This document shows, piece after piece, positions 1 to 8,517 of a stretch of DNA of 64,000 nucleotides. This DNA comes from Flavobacterium sp. ASW18X (GTDB taxonomy: Bacteria > Bacteroidota > Bacteroidia > Flavobacteriales > Flavobacteriaceae): the NCBI RefSeq assembly GCF_005144745.1, contig NZ_SWKK01000003.1, positions 248,001-312,000 of the forward strand, in the 5' to 3' direction. The notes under the pieces were generated by a model. The model searched no databases. It was not told the DNA's origin and saw only the letters and a program-made list of their open reading frames with translations. The first letter of the stretch is position 1. Each line of letters opens with the position of its first letter. A program made the position numbers and the translations under genes.

Positions 1-776
1 CCACAACAGGGCGTTTTGGAGTCAATTACCCGTTTGAGAATAAAAAAATGGGCTTAGGTTTCAATGTGGTTAACGATGAGCTAGGTCCTTTAAACCAGAC
101 CTATGTAGATATCGCCTATTCGTATCAGGTAAATTTAAATGATGCTGCGCGATTGTCATTCGGTGTAGATGTAGGCGGTTCTTTTTTAAATATCGATTAT
201 ACAAAGGGGAACTTTGAGAATCCGGCAGACCCATCTGCCGTAGGAGGTCAGTTCAATGGTTTTTACCCTACTATAGGTGCAGGTTTGTTTTTGTATGATG
301 AAGATTGGTATGTAGGGGCCTCTGTACCTAACTTTCTAACCAATGGAATTTACAACGATGAGATAGGAAGTGTGGTAGAAGACAAGATACAATACAACCT
401 TATAGGGGGGTATGTTTTTGAGTTGTCAGAAGAGGTGTTGTTTAAGCCTGCATTGTTATTCAATTACTTAGAGGGTGCCCCCATTAACCTGAATCTATCG
501 GCTAATTTTCAATTTGCAGAGTTGGTAACACTAGGCGCATCATATAGAATAGATAATGCCATGAGTGGTTTGGCTGGAATACAAATCTCTAACAGTATCT
601 TTTTTGGATATTCTTACGATTACAATACCAATGGCTTTGGGCAGTACAATAATGGTTCTCATGAGGCAATACTTAAGTTTTACTTAGGTAGAGAAGGTAG
701 AGACCGTAGCGGTAGCAGTAAGAACAAGCGTTTTAAAGGTAAGCCCAAACAAATAGATTCTCCACGATTTTTTTAA
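1..776 (+). CDS. PorP/SprF family type IX secretion/gliding membrane protein, 5' end missing
   Basis: Outer-membrane protein of the PorP/SprF family, which helps anchor or export large type IX secretion substrates such as gliding adhesins. The reading frame is already open at base 3, so the first ATG inside the window (base 48) is internal and the true start lies to the left. The visible text has the family's pattern: a GRFGVNYPF-like stretch, YVDIAYSY, a glycine-rich FYPTIGAGLFLY turn, and alternating hydrophobic strands ending in a basic tail. Its stop abuts the ATG of the following OmpA-family gene, so the two are co-transcribed. In this phylum such pairs often follow a very large adhesin gene, which would lie outside the window; that part is inference. 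Confidence 0.88.
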   Translation, partial: TTGRFGVNYPFENKKMGLGFNVVNDELGPLNQTYVDIAYSYQVNLNDAARLSFGVDVGGSFLNIDYTKGNFENPADPSAVGGQFNGFYPTIGAGLFLYDEDWYVGASVPNFLTNGIYNDEIGSVVEDKIQYNLIGGYVFELSEEVLFKPALLFNYLEGAPINLNLSANFQFAELVTLGASYRIDNAMSGLAGIQISNSIFFGYSYDYNTNGFGQYNNGSHEAILKFYLGREGRDRSGSSKNKRFKGKPKQIDSPRFF

Positions 777-2720
777 ATGGAAAATAAGCATATGTTGAGC
801 AGAAGTATAGTTTTAATTTTGATGCTGGTATTAGCTACGGTCCATGGTCAGCAACGTGTCTCTAAAGGGGATGGGCATTTTTTTGCTTATGCGTATGACG
901 AAGCAATAGTGGCGTATGAGAAAGATATCAAGAAAGGGTTAGTTTTATCTTCGGAGCAGAAATTGAATTTGGCAGATTGTTATTTTATGACTGGTGGGTA
1001 TAAAAATGCCAATGAGTTATATCTGCAATTATTTGATTATGATGTAGATTTAGGTAGCAAACGGATAAATAGACTGTTTAGAAGTTTAGAGGAAACAGGA
1101 GATGTCGCAAAGGTTAGAGATTTGATATATAATGATTCTTTAAAATTGTCTAATCAGTTGATAGAGAACATGGATTTTAACAATCGATTACTTGCCAAGA
1201 ATGTTCTACAATCAAATTTGGATTTCAATGTATTTTTAGCTGAAATTAGTTCCAATGAAAATGAATTTTCTCCAAGTTTTTATATAGAGGAATTATTATA
1301 TACAACTTCTAAATCTATAGGGAATTCTGTGAAAAATAAAGAAGGTTATCTTAATATTTATTCAAGTAGTATAGTAGACGATGGTAACGCTAGAAGTCCT
1401 AAGCTTTTTAGTAAAATTCAAAACACAGATTTTCATGAGGCAACACCCTTTTATTCAGAAAAGCTAAATAGTATTTTTTATGTGCTCTCTAATACCTTTG
1501 AAGGCGAATTGGAATTCAATGAACAAGGAAAGAATGCTTTAGCTATTGGAATGCAACGCATTGATGGAGAATTTAGGTATTTGTGGCGTGATTTAAGTAC
1601 GTCTTTCTACTATCCGTTTTACGATGAGCGCAATGGTAGACTGTACTTTGCGGCGGATTTTGGGGATGGTTACGGAGGTACAGACCTGTATTATGTGACC
1701 ACCAATAATGGGCAAGTGATGTCTGCACCAGTAAACTTAGGTCCCCGTATCAATACCCTGGGTAATGAGGTGGCTCCGTACATCTTTGAAGGGACACTCT
1801 ACTTTTCTTCCGATATTTTTTATGGTTTAGGCGGTATGGATGTGTACAAATCCGAACTACGAGAAGAGGACCAGTTTAGCATTCCTGTAAATTTAGGCAC
1901 TGCGATTAACAGTGAAAAAGACGATTTTGGATTTATCATTCGTAATCACGGGGATGGATTGTTAGGGTACTTTTCTTCCAATAGAGAAGGCGGTCGTGGG
2001 GGAGATGATATCTATGGTTTTATGGTAGATGAAAAGCCAGGATTAAAAACCCTAGTGCTCTCAGGAACGGTACAAAAAGACCATAGAGGCAATGGTGTGT
2101 CTGCAGCATCGGTAGCGGTGTTAGATGGCAAGGGCGAAGTGCTAAAAGCCACTACTACCGACCAAGATGGGAATTACCATATAGAAATTCCATGGCAAGA
2201 AGAAGTAGTGGTAGAAGTATTTAAAAAGCGCTACAGTACGTTTTACAAAAAGTACGATGCCAGTGCTTTGGAAGCATTGCAAAAGACTCCCTTTAATCCC
2301 ATTATCGCGGAATACGATGAGTGGGTAGAAGAAACAGAGGGGCAGAAAGTACTAAAACTGCGTAAGTTCTACTTTCAGAAAGGCAGTAGTACTATTACCC
2401 CGGCAATAGCAAAAGAATTGGATAAGGTAGTAGAAGCAGTAGGTTATTTTCCGCAGATGCAATTGCGCATAGAAACCCATACAGACAGTAGAGGGGGTAG
2501 TGCTACCAATTTTAGAATCACGCAAGCCCGTTCCAACGCGCTAAAGAAGTATTTAATACAGCAGGGGGTTCCGGCGTCTAACATTTTATACGCAGTAGGT
2601 TACGGAGAACAGAAAATCTTGAACGACTGTACCAATGGCAAGTTCTGTTTAGAGATGCTGCACCAACAAAACCAACGTTCGCTTTTTGTAGTGCTCAATG
2701 ACAATATCTTGTTCGATTAA
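777..2720 (+). CDS. OmpA family protein with TPR, PD40/WD40-like and carboxypeptidase-like domains (PorE-like architecture)
   Basis: A 647-residue periplasmic or outer-membrane-associated peptidoglycan-binding protein. The order of parts is: signal peptide (about 1-24), helical TPR-like region (25-130), PD40 beta-propeller repeats (about 215-415, with repeated LYFSS/LYFAA and GGxDxY motifs), a carboxypeptidase-regulatory-like Ig domain (about 425-500), and a C-terminal OmpA domain (about 530-645). The OmpA domain keeps THTDSRG and an R-rich ITQARS helix, the usual diaminopimelate-binding region. The same architecture is known from PorE of the type IX secretion system. The start codon directly follows the stop of the PorP/SprF gene, which supports a shared surface-secretion role. 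The 3' end overlaps the convergent small gene by four bases. Confidence 0.85.
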   Translation: MENKHMLSRSIVLILMLVLATVHGQQRVSKGDGHFFAYAYDEAIVAYEKDIKKGLVLSSEQKLNLADCYFMTGGYKNANELYLQLFDYDVDLGSKRINRLFRSLEETGDVAKVRDLIYNDSLKLSNQLIENMDFNNRLLAKNVLQSNLDFNVFLAEISSNENEFSPSFYIEELLYTTSKSIGNSVKNKEGYLNIYSSSIVDDGNARSPKLFSKIQNTDFHEATPFYSEKLNSIFYVLSNTFEGELEFNEQGKNALAIGMQRIDGEFRYLWRDLSTSFYYPFYDERNGRLYFAADFGDGYGGTDLYYVTTNNGQVMSAPVNLGPRINTLGNEVAPYIFEGTLYFSSDIFYGLGGMDVYKSELREEDQFSIPVNLGTAINSEKDDFGFIIRNHGDGLLGYFSSNREGGRGGDDIYGFMVDEKPGLKTLVLSGTVQKDHRGNGVSAASVAVLDGKGEVLKATTTDQDGNYHIEIPWQEEVVVEVFKKRYSTFYKKYDASALEALQKTPFNPIIAEYDEWVEETEGQKVLKLRKFYFQKGSSTITPAIAKELDKVVEAVGYFPQMQLRIETHTDSRGGSATNFRITQARSNALKKYLIQQGVPASNILYAVGYGEQKILNDCTNGKFCLEMLHQQNQRSLFVVLNDNILFD

Positions 2721-2908
2721 TGCGCTAATACGCAATCCTCACAAGACTTTACCTTACCATAATACGTCTCACGGTATTTGTGAAGGGTACGAGTGGGAAA
2801 TCCTAAAACGTACCTTTTAATGTAGGTTACCTTAGCAGAAAACATCCCCATTTTTGGATTGTATCGTCTTTCGTTTTTTGTCGTTCTCTTAATATAAACT
2901 AATCGCAT
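2717..2908 (-). CDS. Small basic protein of unknown function, 63 aa
   Basis: A 63-residue lysine- and tyrosine-rich protein with two cysteines spaced CEDC near the C-terminus, ending in VLAH. It has no signal peptide or membrane segment. Its stop overlaps the stop of the OmpA-family gene by four bases, and no competing gene occupies this strand. The ordered basic/aromatic composition and the CxxC pair suggest a real, possibly metal- or nucleic-acid-binding peptide. I recognise no family with certainty, so the function is left open. Confidence 0.5.
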   Translation of the reverse strand: MRLVYIKRTTKNERRYNPKMGMFSAKVTYIKRYVLGFPTRTLHKYRETYYGKVKSCEDCVLAH

Positions 2909-2989
2909 AATTGGAATTTATGACTGACAAAGGTTTAAAACAAGCTAAGGAAAGTCAAGTTTAAACTGTTAATACTGTGGTAATCCTAG

Positions 2990-4183
2990 TTAAAACCTAA
3001 GGGTGTAACAATAGTAAATAGCAAAAAAACTTAAAAACACCATGCCTAAATAACTTAAGAAACGTAATCCGTAACTTGGCTTGTGTGCTTTAGGTATGTC
3101 TTTAGATGTAACAGCTTTTAAGTTCATCCATCCTAAAATAGGAGCAAAAACAAAAGAAACAAAGGTAGCTACTGTTACTAACTTGCCCATATCCGCTTTA
3201 TAAAGATAAATGACTAGCCAGTTGGCGATAGCTAAGAGTAATATTAACCAAGTAAAATTGTTTTTTAGTTTTATCACGGAAGAAGAAGGATATAACTTTT
3301 GAACGATATCTAAACCAACTCTTGCAACCGCGTCGTGTGCTGTCATACAAGTGCTAAACATAGTAGCAAAGGCAGAAATCGCTATAAAAAAATAAGCCCA
3401 CTGTCCAATATGGGCTGTAAATATGGTCACTAACTGGTCTGAAAATACTACGGCGCTACCACTAAGTTCAGTATTTGTGCCATAAAGAGTCAACCAACCA
3501 ATAACTAAAAAGAATATCGCCAATAATCCCGTTATCCAATAACCAACTTTAAATTCCCTAAGTGCTTCTGAAACGGATGGTGGATTATCCATGCTATTTA
3601 GTTTTTCAACACTCCACATGCTTACCCAACCTGCAGCTTCCACGGCAGTGGGCATCCACCCAACCAAACCTATTAAAAATAATATTCCAACTTCATCAAA
3701 TAATTCGGGTGATGAAAAATTGGGAACAGGAGTTGTAGGACCTTTGTAAAGTACTAAGAATGTTGTAGCGAGTAGTACTACAAATAAAATGGAGACTACA
3801 ATTTTAAGAGCGTTCTCTAAAAAACGATATCTGCCAACAATCAGTAAAATACTTATTAAAATAAAAAGTACTAACGCAGCCCAATTTAAACTCCATTCCA
3901 AAGCCAACAGATTTACCATCAAACCTGCAGTAACCACATATAATGCCGCTAAAATAGTCAGCATACTTACTAAGGTTATTAAGGCATAGATGTATAAATA
4001 GGGTTTGCCTAAGCGTAAATATCCTTCAATAAGCGTTTTTCTTGTTGCATTGGTGTAGCGTACTCCAAACTCAAAGAACGGATACTTAAGTACATTAGCA
4101 AGAATGATTGGCACAACCATAATCCAGCCGTATTGAGCTCCAGCTTTTGTAGATAATACCAGATGAGACGTGCCAATAGCCAT
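2990..4183 (-). CDS. Nramp-like (divalent metal transporter superfamily) membrane protein, N-terminus uncertain
   Basis: About eleven hydrophobic segments and the Nramp helix-1 context identify the superfamily. The first ATG (4183) falls inside helix 1. The frame stays open upstream with no ATG and encodes LGPGILFAS, matching the conserved Nramp GPG region, so the real N-terminus lies further right. A GTG at 4228-4230 in another frame would join perfectly if one base were restored in the A-run at 4218-4221 (see finding). Aligning helix 1 with classical Nramp proteins, DPGN is replaced by GTSH, and the helix-6 MPH motif reads MPT. The metal ligands Asp and Asn are therefore missing, so manganese or iron transport should not be assumed. 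The gene is transcribed alone. Confidence 0.75.
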   Translation of the reverse strand: MAIGTSHLVLSTKAGAQYGWIMVVPIILANVLKYPFFEFGVRYTNATRKTLIEGYLRLGKPYLYIYALITLVSMLTILAALYVVTAGLMVNLLALEWSLNWAALVLFILISILLIVGRYRFLENALKIVVSILFVVLLATTFLVLYKGPTTPVPNFSSPELFDEVGILFLIGLVGWMPTAVEAAGWVSMWSVEKLNSMDNPPSVSEALREFKVGYWITGLLAIFFLVIGWLTLYGTNTELSGSAVVFSDQLVTIFTAHIGQWAYFFIAISAFATMFSTCMTAHDAVARVGLDIVQKLYPSSSVIKLKNNFTWLILLLAIANWLVIYLYKADMGKLVTVATFVSFVFAPILGWMNLKAVTSKDIPKAHKPSYGLRFLSYLGMVFLSFFAIYYCYTLRF

Positions 4184-4331
4184 ACTGGCAAATAGAATTC
4201 CAGGTCCTAAACTTTTTAAAAGGATTTCACAGAAAAATAGTGCGGTTATTTTGAGTTGGTGACTCTAAAATACACTTTTTACCCTTGGCTAAGAAATACT
4301 ATATTTAGTGTCTTTGTACGATAGAATTAAA

Positions 4332-5348
4332 ATGAAAATTTTAAAACGAATAATGATTTGGCTATTAGCTGGTATTGGAGTTTTGGTGATTGGTTACCTT
4401 TTAGGACCACAAGTGCAACGACCTAATTTAAAAATGAAGTGGCCAAAAGTAAGTAGAGATTTAATAAAGTTAGAAAAATCTTTAAAAGCTAGAGAGGCCA
4501 AGGTATTGAACATTAGACCTGATAACCACGCTAGAATTATTTGGGCAGATAGTATTCCTAAAAAGACCAAATACAGCTTAGTGTATTTACACGGTTGGTC
4601 TGCAAGCCAAGAAGAAGGGGACCCAATACATAGGCAAACGGCATACAATTATGGCATGAATTTATTTTTGCCTCGTTTAGCAGGGCACGGTTTGGAAGAA
4701 GAAGAGGCTATGTTAGAATTAACAGCAGATAAAATTTTAGCATCTGCAAAAGAAGCTGTCGCTATTGCAGCGCAATTAGGAGAAAAAGTAATAGTAATGG
4801 GTACATCTACTGGGGGTACATTAGGATTACAACTTGCAACGGAAAATAAAAATATAGTTGCTCTACTCTTATATTCTCCCAATATTGAAATCTATGATTC
4901 GTCCTCTAAATTGCTTTCTATGCCTTGGGGTTTACAGTTGGCAAAGCTTGTAAAGGGCGGTGATTATCATGAATTTGATACTGATATTGAATTGAAAAAT
5001 CAATATTGGACTACAAAATATCGTTTAGAAGCTTTGACTCATTTACAAGTTCTGGTTGATGAAACTATGACTCCAGAGACCTTTTCTAAAGTAGAGCAAC
5101 CCTTATTTTTAGGGTATTATTATAAGGATGAAGAACACCAAGATAATGTAGTTTCTGTACCCGCCATGCAAAACATGTTTAAAATGCTAGGTACTACTAC
5201 CGATAAAAAAAGAGAAATAGCTTTTCCTAATGCCGGTGATCATGTTATGACTTCCCATATCACGTCCAAAGATATAGAAAGCGTACAACTAGAAACTAAT
5301 AAATTCATAGAAGAAGTGTTGGGTATTGAGCCAAGAAGTATTAAGTAA
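4332..5348 (+). CDS. Alpha/beta hydrolase with N-terminal membrane anchor
   Basis: A 338-residue alpha/beta-hydrolase fold protein. An N-terminal hydrophobic helix (about residues 5-24) anchors it in the inner membrane. The fold is shown by the oxyanion strand LVYLHGWSAS, the nucleophile elbow GTSTGG (serine in the centre), and a late NAGDHVMTSH segment carrying the likely catalytic histidine. The start is placed at the ATG at 4332 because it gives a clean KxxKR-plus-hydrophobic anchor. An in-frame GTG at 4308 overlaps a sequence (TGTCTTTG) that is one base off the Bacteroidota -7 promoter box. The substrate cannot be told; carboxylesterase or lysophospholipase-like activity is plausible. It converges with guaD, eight bases away. 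Confidence 0.78.
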   Translation: MKILKRIMIWLLAGIGVLVIGYLLGPQVQRPNLKMKWPKVSRDLIKLEKSLKAREAKVLNIRPDNHARIIWADSIPKKTKYSLVYLHGWSASQEEGDPIHRQTAYNYGMNLFLPRLAGHGLEEEEAMLELTADKILASAKEAVAIAAQLGEKVIVMGTSTGGTLGLQLATENKNIVALLLYSPNIEIYDSSSKLLSMPWGLQLAKLVKGGDYHEFDTDIELKNQYWTTKYRLEALTHLQVLVDETMTPETFSKVEQPLFLGYYYKDEEHQDNVVSVPAMQNMFKMLGTTTDKKREIAFPNAGDHVMTSHITSKDIESVQLETNKFIEEVLGIEPRSIK

Positions 5349-5356
5349 CGCTATAC

Positions 5357-5845
5357 TTAGTATGTCTTTTTATCTTGCTTATCGGCCCAATTTTTAAAAA
5401 CAGGCCACGCATCATTGCGCAACAATTGCTTAAAAGGGATGCTTCTTTGGTCCATGGCTAAATCTAGTTCATCATAAATAAACTGGTCATCAAAATCAAT
5501 AGCTTTTGCATCTGCTTTTGTACAACCGTAAAATACAGCTTTTGGTCTTGCCCAGTAGATGGCGCCTAAACACATAGGGCAAGGTTCGCAAGAAGTATAA
5601 ATTATGCAGTCGGTGAGTTGAAAACTACCAAGTTTTTCACACGCTTCCCGTATAACAACCATTTCTGCATGGGCCGTAGGGTCATTGGTAGAGGTGACTC
5701 TATTATGGCCTTCTGCAATAATTTCATTGTTTTTTACCACCACAGCGCCGAAAGGACCGCCAGCATTACTGTTCATTCCTTTAGCAGCCATTTCTATGGC
5801 ACGTTTCATAAAATAAGCATCGTTCTTTTGCATTTTCACTATCAT
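5357..5845 (-). CDS. guaD: Guanine deaminase (cytidine deaminase superfamily)
   Basis: Converts guanine to xanthine and ammonia in purine salvage; cytosolic. The 162-residue protein matches the Bacillus-type GuaD length and sequence: the zinc and catalytic motif TAHAEM supplies the histidine ligand and proton-shuttling glutamate, and SCEPCPMC supplies two cysteine ligands. The GGPFGAVVVK and GAIYWARPKAVFYG stretches are characteristic of this subgroup rather than of tRNA adenosine deaminases. A methionine at residue 5 is an alternative start. A perfect TAnnTTTG box sits upstream (5858-5865). No other purine-degradation gene is adjacent. Confidence 0.88.
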   Translation of the reverse strand: MIVKMQKNDAYFMKRAIEMAAKGMNSNAGGPFGAVVVKNNEIIAEGHNRVTSTNDPTAHAEMVVIREACEKLGSFQLTDCIIYTSCEPCPMCLGAIYWARPKAVFYGCTKADAKAIDFDDQFIYDELDLAMDQRSIPFKQLLRNDAWPVFKNWADKQDKKTY

Positions 5846-5857
5846 TTAGATTCTTAG

Positions 5858-5865
5858 CAAAAATA
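5858..5865 (-). promoter_or_regulatory. Bacteroidota -7 promoter box upstream of guaD
   Basis: On the minus strand this reads TATTTTTG, a perfect match to the TAnnTTTG consensus, ending 12 bases before the guaD start codon. No clear -33 TTTG partner was seen. Confidence 0.5.
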
Positions 5866-6009
5866 GATAAAAGCTAGGGGTGGGCTATCTAATTAGAGCA
5901 AGAATCTCTCAGTAATTTTGGACTTAAACACTGTAACCACATCTTCTAGCACATATATTTTTAATAACTAAATGGTGAATTAGAATAAGATAGTTCTATA
6001 GCCAGTGGG

Positions 6010-6927
6010 TTAATTTACCCAATCAAAATAGGTGGTGTTAATAGCCTCTTTTTCGGTGTGTATGTAGGCGATAAAAGCTTCTGCTACGGGAGATAGTTTT
6101 TTCTTTTTTAGGCACACTAAGTTCCACTCCGTGGTTATAGGTAGTCCCTTAAAAGGAATCACAGATATTTGACCTGTTTCTACCGCATTCTTAATGCCAA
6201 TCATGGGCATAATGCTGTAACCCAAACCAGCAATTACGGCTTGTTTCAGAGCTTCGTTAGAAGTGAGTTCTATTTTCTTTTTTACTAATAGGTCTTGTTG
6301 TTTTATAAATTTTTCCATGGCATTACGGGTGGCAGAACCGTACTCTCTAAATAAGAGAGGACCATCTTCAAAAATTCTTTTTTTAGCTATTTTCTGTTGT
6401 TGCAATCGTTGCGTACCCCCAACAAGAAAGAGTTCGTTTTTTAAAAGTGGTATGGTCTCTAATTCTAAATGCTCTGGTAATACAGATACCAACGCAAAGT
6501 CTACCTTATTTTGTTCTAAATCTTCTACTACTCTTAATTTGTTAGTTACATCCATTTTAAATTCGATTGCTGGATGTGCATTTACAAATCCGGATAAATA
6601 GTAAGGCATTACATACTTTCCAGTAGACACTACTGCAATGGATAAATTGCCCGCCAATTTGCCATGGTACATGTCAATTTTTTGATTTATTCTATCGTAT
6701 TTATCTAAAATTTCTTGCGCCTCTTGCGCTATTTCTAGCCCAAATGGGGTTACGTATAGTTTTCTGCCAACTACTTCTGTTAATGGAATAGAGAATTGTT
6801 CTTGCAATTTTTTTAGCTGAATGGATACGGCAGGTTGAGTAAGATGTAAAACCTCTGAAGCCTTGGTAATACTAGATTGTTTAACTACTTCCACAAAAAT
6901 TTGAAGCTGATGAAAAGTAAAATGCAT
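6010..6927 (-). CDS. LysR family transcriptional regulator, probably of the divergent bicarbonate permease cluster
   Basis: A 305-residue LysR-type regulator. Residues 1-60 form the winged helix-turn-helix (TFHQLQIFVEVVKQSSITKA, then LHLTQPAVSIQLKKLQ), and residues about 90-295 form the periplasmic-binding-like effector domain. It is divergent from the small genes and sbtA-like permease beginning near 7007, with only about 50 bases plus a short inverted repeat between them. This is the usual layout for a LysR protein that controls its neighbour. It resembles the CbbR/CmpR/CcmR branch known to regulate inorganic carbon genes, but this assignment comes from context and general similarity only. 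Confidence 0.85.
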   Translation of the reverse strand: MHFTFHQLQIFVEVVKQSSITKASEVLHLTQPAVSIQLKKLQEQFSIPLTEVVGRKLYVTPFGLEIAQEAQEILDKYDRINQKIDMYHGKLAGNLSIAVVSTGKYVMPYYLSGFVNAHPAIEFKMDVTNKLRVVEDLEQNKVDFALVSVLPEHLELETIPLLKNELFLVGGTQRLQQQKIAKKRIFEDGPLLFREYGSATRNAMEKFIKQQDLLVKKKIELTSNEALKQAVIAGLGYSIMPMIGIKNAVETGQISVIPFKGLPITTEWNLVCLKKKKLSPVAEAFIAYIHTEKEAINTTYFDWVN

Positions 6928-6976
6928 TTATAATAGTTAATGAATGTTATAATAAATATAAATAAAAATTAATGAA

Positions 6977-6989
6977 ATGCATCGTGCAT
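6977..6989. promoter_or_regulatory. Inverted repeat ATGCA-N3-TGCAT, candidate LysR operator with overlapping -7-like box
   Basis: A perfect 5-bp inverted repeat with a three-base spacer, followed at once by CATATTTG (6987-6994), one mismatch from the TAnnTTTG promoter box. It lies between the divergent LysR gene and the small membrane protein gene. If this is the promoter, translation of the next gene must begin at 7007, not at the ATG at 6977. Confidence 0.4.
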
Positions 6990-7006
6990 ATTTGCAAACA
7001 AAAAAT

Positions 7007-7219
7007 ATGCGAGTAGTTAAATCATTTAAACCAGAAACAGGGATGCGCCATACCCTAGGTTCAAAAAGTAAAAGTAGAAATGGATGGTCTTTCCTTTTCC
7101 TCAATACGTATGCTTTAGCAGTATTGGTTTTAGCTTTCCTTATACAAAGTCCAATGCAACCTTTCTTAGTTAAAGGGGCATTACTACTCTTATTGATTTC
7201 AATTTTTAAAACTATTTAA
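7007..7219 (+). CDS. Small membrane protein of unknown function, 70 aa
   Basis: A short protein with a basic N-terminal half followed by two closely spaced hydrophobic segments (about residues 25-45 and 50-68) ending in ISIFKTI. The start at 7007 is preferred to the in-frame ATG at 6977 because the latter lies inside a candidate operator and promoter. It is the first gene of a likely three-gene unit with the 94-residue protein and the SbtA-type permease, so an accessory role in that transport is possible. I do not recognise the family. Confidence 0.5.
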   Translation: MRVVKSFKPETGMRHTLGSKSKSRNGWSFLFLNTYALAVLVLAFLIQSPMQPFLVKGALLLLLISIFKTI

Positions 7220-7229
7220 TAACTAAATC

Positions 7230-7514
7230 ATGGTACAAACAAAAACCGAAATTCAATTGGTAGACGGAACGTTTACAGTATCAGAAGCTACAGATTTACT
7301 AGTGGCTTTATTAGAAGAGAAAATCAACTTTCACAAATTACATCGGCTTTCGTTGGGTGAGCGTTATCCTGATAGTGACACGGATTATGATGATAACCGA
7401 ATTCACCAGTTGATGCAAGAGCGAACACGTGTAAAGAAGTTATACCAAGAAATAGACAACCCTTCTGCAAAAATTAAAATAGAAGGCATCTTAAACATTT
7501 CTTTAGAGGATTAG
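7230..7514 (+). CDS. Conserved small soluble protein of unknown function, 94 aa
   Basis: A 94-residue acidic soluble protein with predicted beta-alpha start (EIQLVDGTFTVSEATDLL) and a helical rest rich in charged residues, including an NFHKLH segment. It starts 10 bases after the preceding gene and ends 22 bases before the bicarbonate permease gene, so the three are probably co-transcribed. It does not show the PII fold motifs of SbtB, the usual SbtA partner, so I do not call it SbtB. Function unknown. Confidence 0.6.
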   Translation: MVQTKTEIQLVDGTFTVSEATDLLVALLEEKINFHKLHRLSLGERYPDSDTDYDDNRIHQLMQERTRVKKLYQEIDNPSAKIKIEGILNISLED

Positions 7515-7536
7515 ATTTAAACAGACAACGCGGTAA

Positions 7537-8496
7537 ATGGACTTACATCTACTATTTGATAATTTGACGAACCCTGCACTTTTATTTTTTGTTTTAGGAA
7601 TTACGGCGGCACAGCTTAAAAGTGACTTAGAAATTCCGAAAAATTCTTCTAAATTTATTTCTCTTTATTTGTTATTAGCTATCGGGTTTAAAGGAGGTCA
7701 AGAGCTTGCACATAGTGTCTTTACGGTAGAAATTGTGTATGCTATTGTAGCAGGATTATTACTTGCTTTACTAGTGCCTTTGTATACCTTTTTTGTGCTA
7801 AGACTTAGATTTACAGTGGAAAATGCAGGCGCCATTGCAGCAGCCTACGGTTCTGTAAGTGCAGTCACTTTTGTTACTGCTGTAAGTTTTCTGGAGCTAG
7901 AAGGTATAAACTTTGGTGGCCATATGGTGGCCGTTATGGCATTAATGGAAGCACCCTCCATTATTATAGGAGTGCTATTAATGCGGTTGTATTCTAATGG
8001 CAGAAAATCTAAATCAGAATTTATTTCGCTTTTTAAACATGCCTTAACCAATGGCAGTGTTTTGTTGATTCTTGGGAGTTTGTGTATTGGTTTTATTGCG
8101 AGCGACATCCAAGCCGAGGGTATAAAACCCTTTACCACAGATATTTTTAAAGGGTTCTTAGCGGTGTTTTTATTGGATATGGGTATTACTAGTGGTAAAA
8201 AGATTGGAGCTTTGGTTAAAAAAGGGTGGTTTGCATTAACGTTCTCCATTCTTATTCCTATAATTAACGGCGTGCTAATAGCTAAATTATCTGGCTTGTT
8301 TTTAACCGAAATAGGAGACCGATTTTTGCTGACGATTTTGGCTGCAAGTGCATCTTATATTGCTGTCCCAGCGGCCATGCGTATAGCAGCGCCAAAAGCC
8401 AATCCCAGTTTATATTTGCCAATGGCATTAGCCATAACTTTTCCATTTAATATTACTCTAGGAATGCCTTTATACATGTGTGTTATTACGTGGTAG
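7537..8496 (+). CDS. SbtA-type sodium-dependent bicarbonate permease family protein
   Basis: A 319-residue inner-membrane protein with about ten hydrophobic helices, of the SbtA/DUF897 family. Characterised cyanobacterial members import bicarbonate with sodium. Family signs are the LTNPALLFFVLGITAAQL opening, the GFKGG turn, the glycine/alanine-rich AAAYGSVSAVTFVTA loop between helices, and the pseudo-symmetric second half with LLDMGITSGKK. A heterotroph would use it to feed carboxylases or to handle low carbon dioxide. The small upstream genes and divergent LysR gene form a compact regulated module. True substrate is inferred from family only. Confidence 0.8.
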   Translation: MDLHLLFDNLTNPALLFFVLGITAAQLKSDLEIPKNSSKFISLYLLLAIGFKGGQELAHSVFTVEIVYAIVAGLLLALLVPLYTFFVLRLRFTVENAGAIAAAYGSVSAVTFVTAVSFLELEGINFGGHMVAVMALMEAPSIIIGVLLMRLYSNGRKSKSEFISLFKHALTNGSVLLILGSLCIGFIASDIQAEGIKPFTTDIFKGFLAVFLLDMGITSGKKIGALVKKGWFALTFSILIPIINGVLIAKLSGLFLTEIGDRFLLTILAASASYIAVPAAMRIAAPKANPSLYLPMALAITFPFNITLGMPLYMCVITW

Positions 8497-8517
8497 TATT
8501 ACTTGTAGTAGGTATTT

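Noticed and set aside
5846-6009. Riboswitch upstream of guaD
   Set aside because: No purine-aptamer pattern was found and the promoter box lies only 12 bases from the start codon, leaving no room.
7230-7514. SbtB-like PII protein next to the bicarbonate permease
   Set aside because: The 94-residue protein lacks the PII beta-alpha-beta motifs and T-loop pattern.
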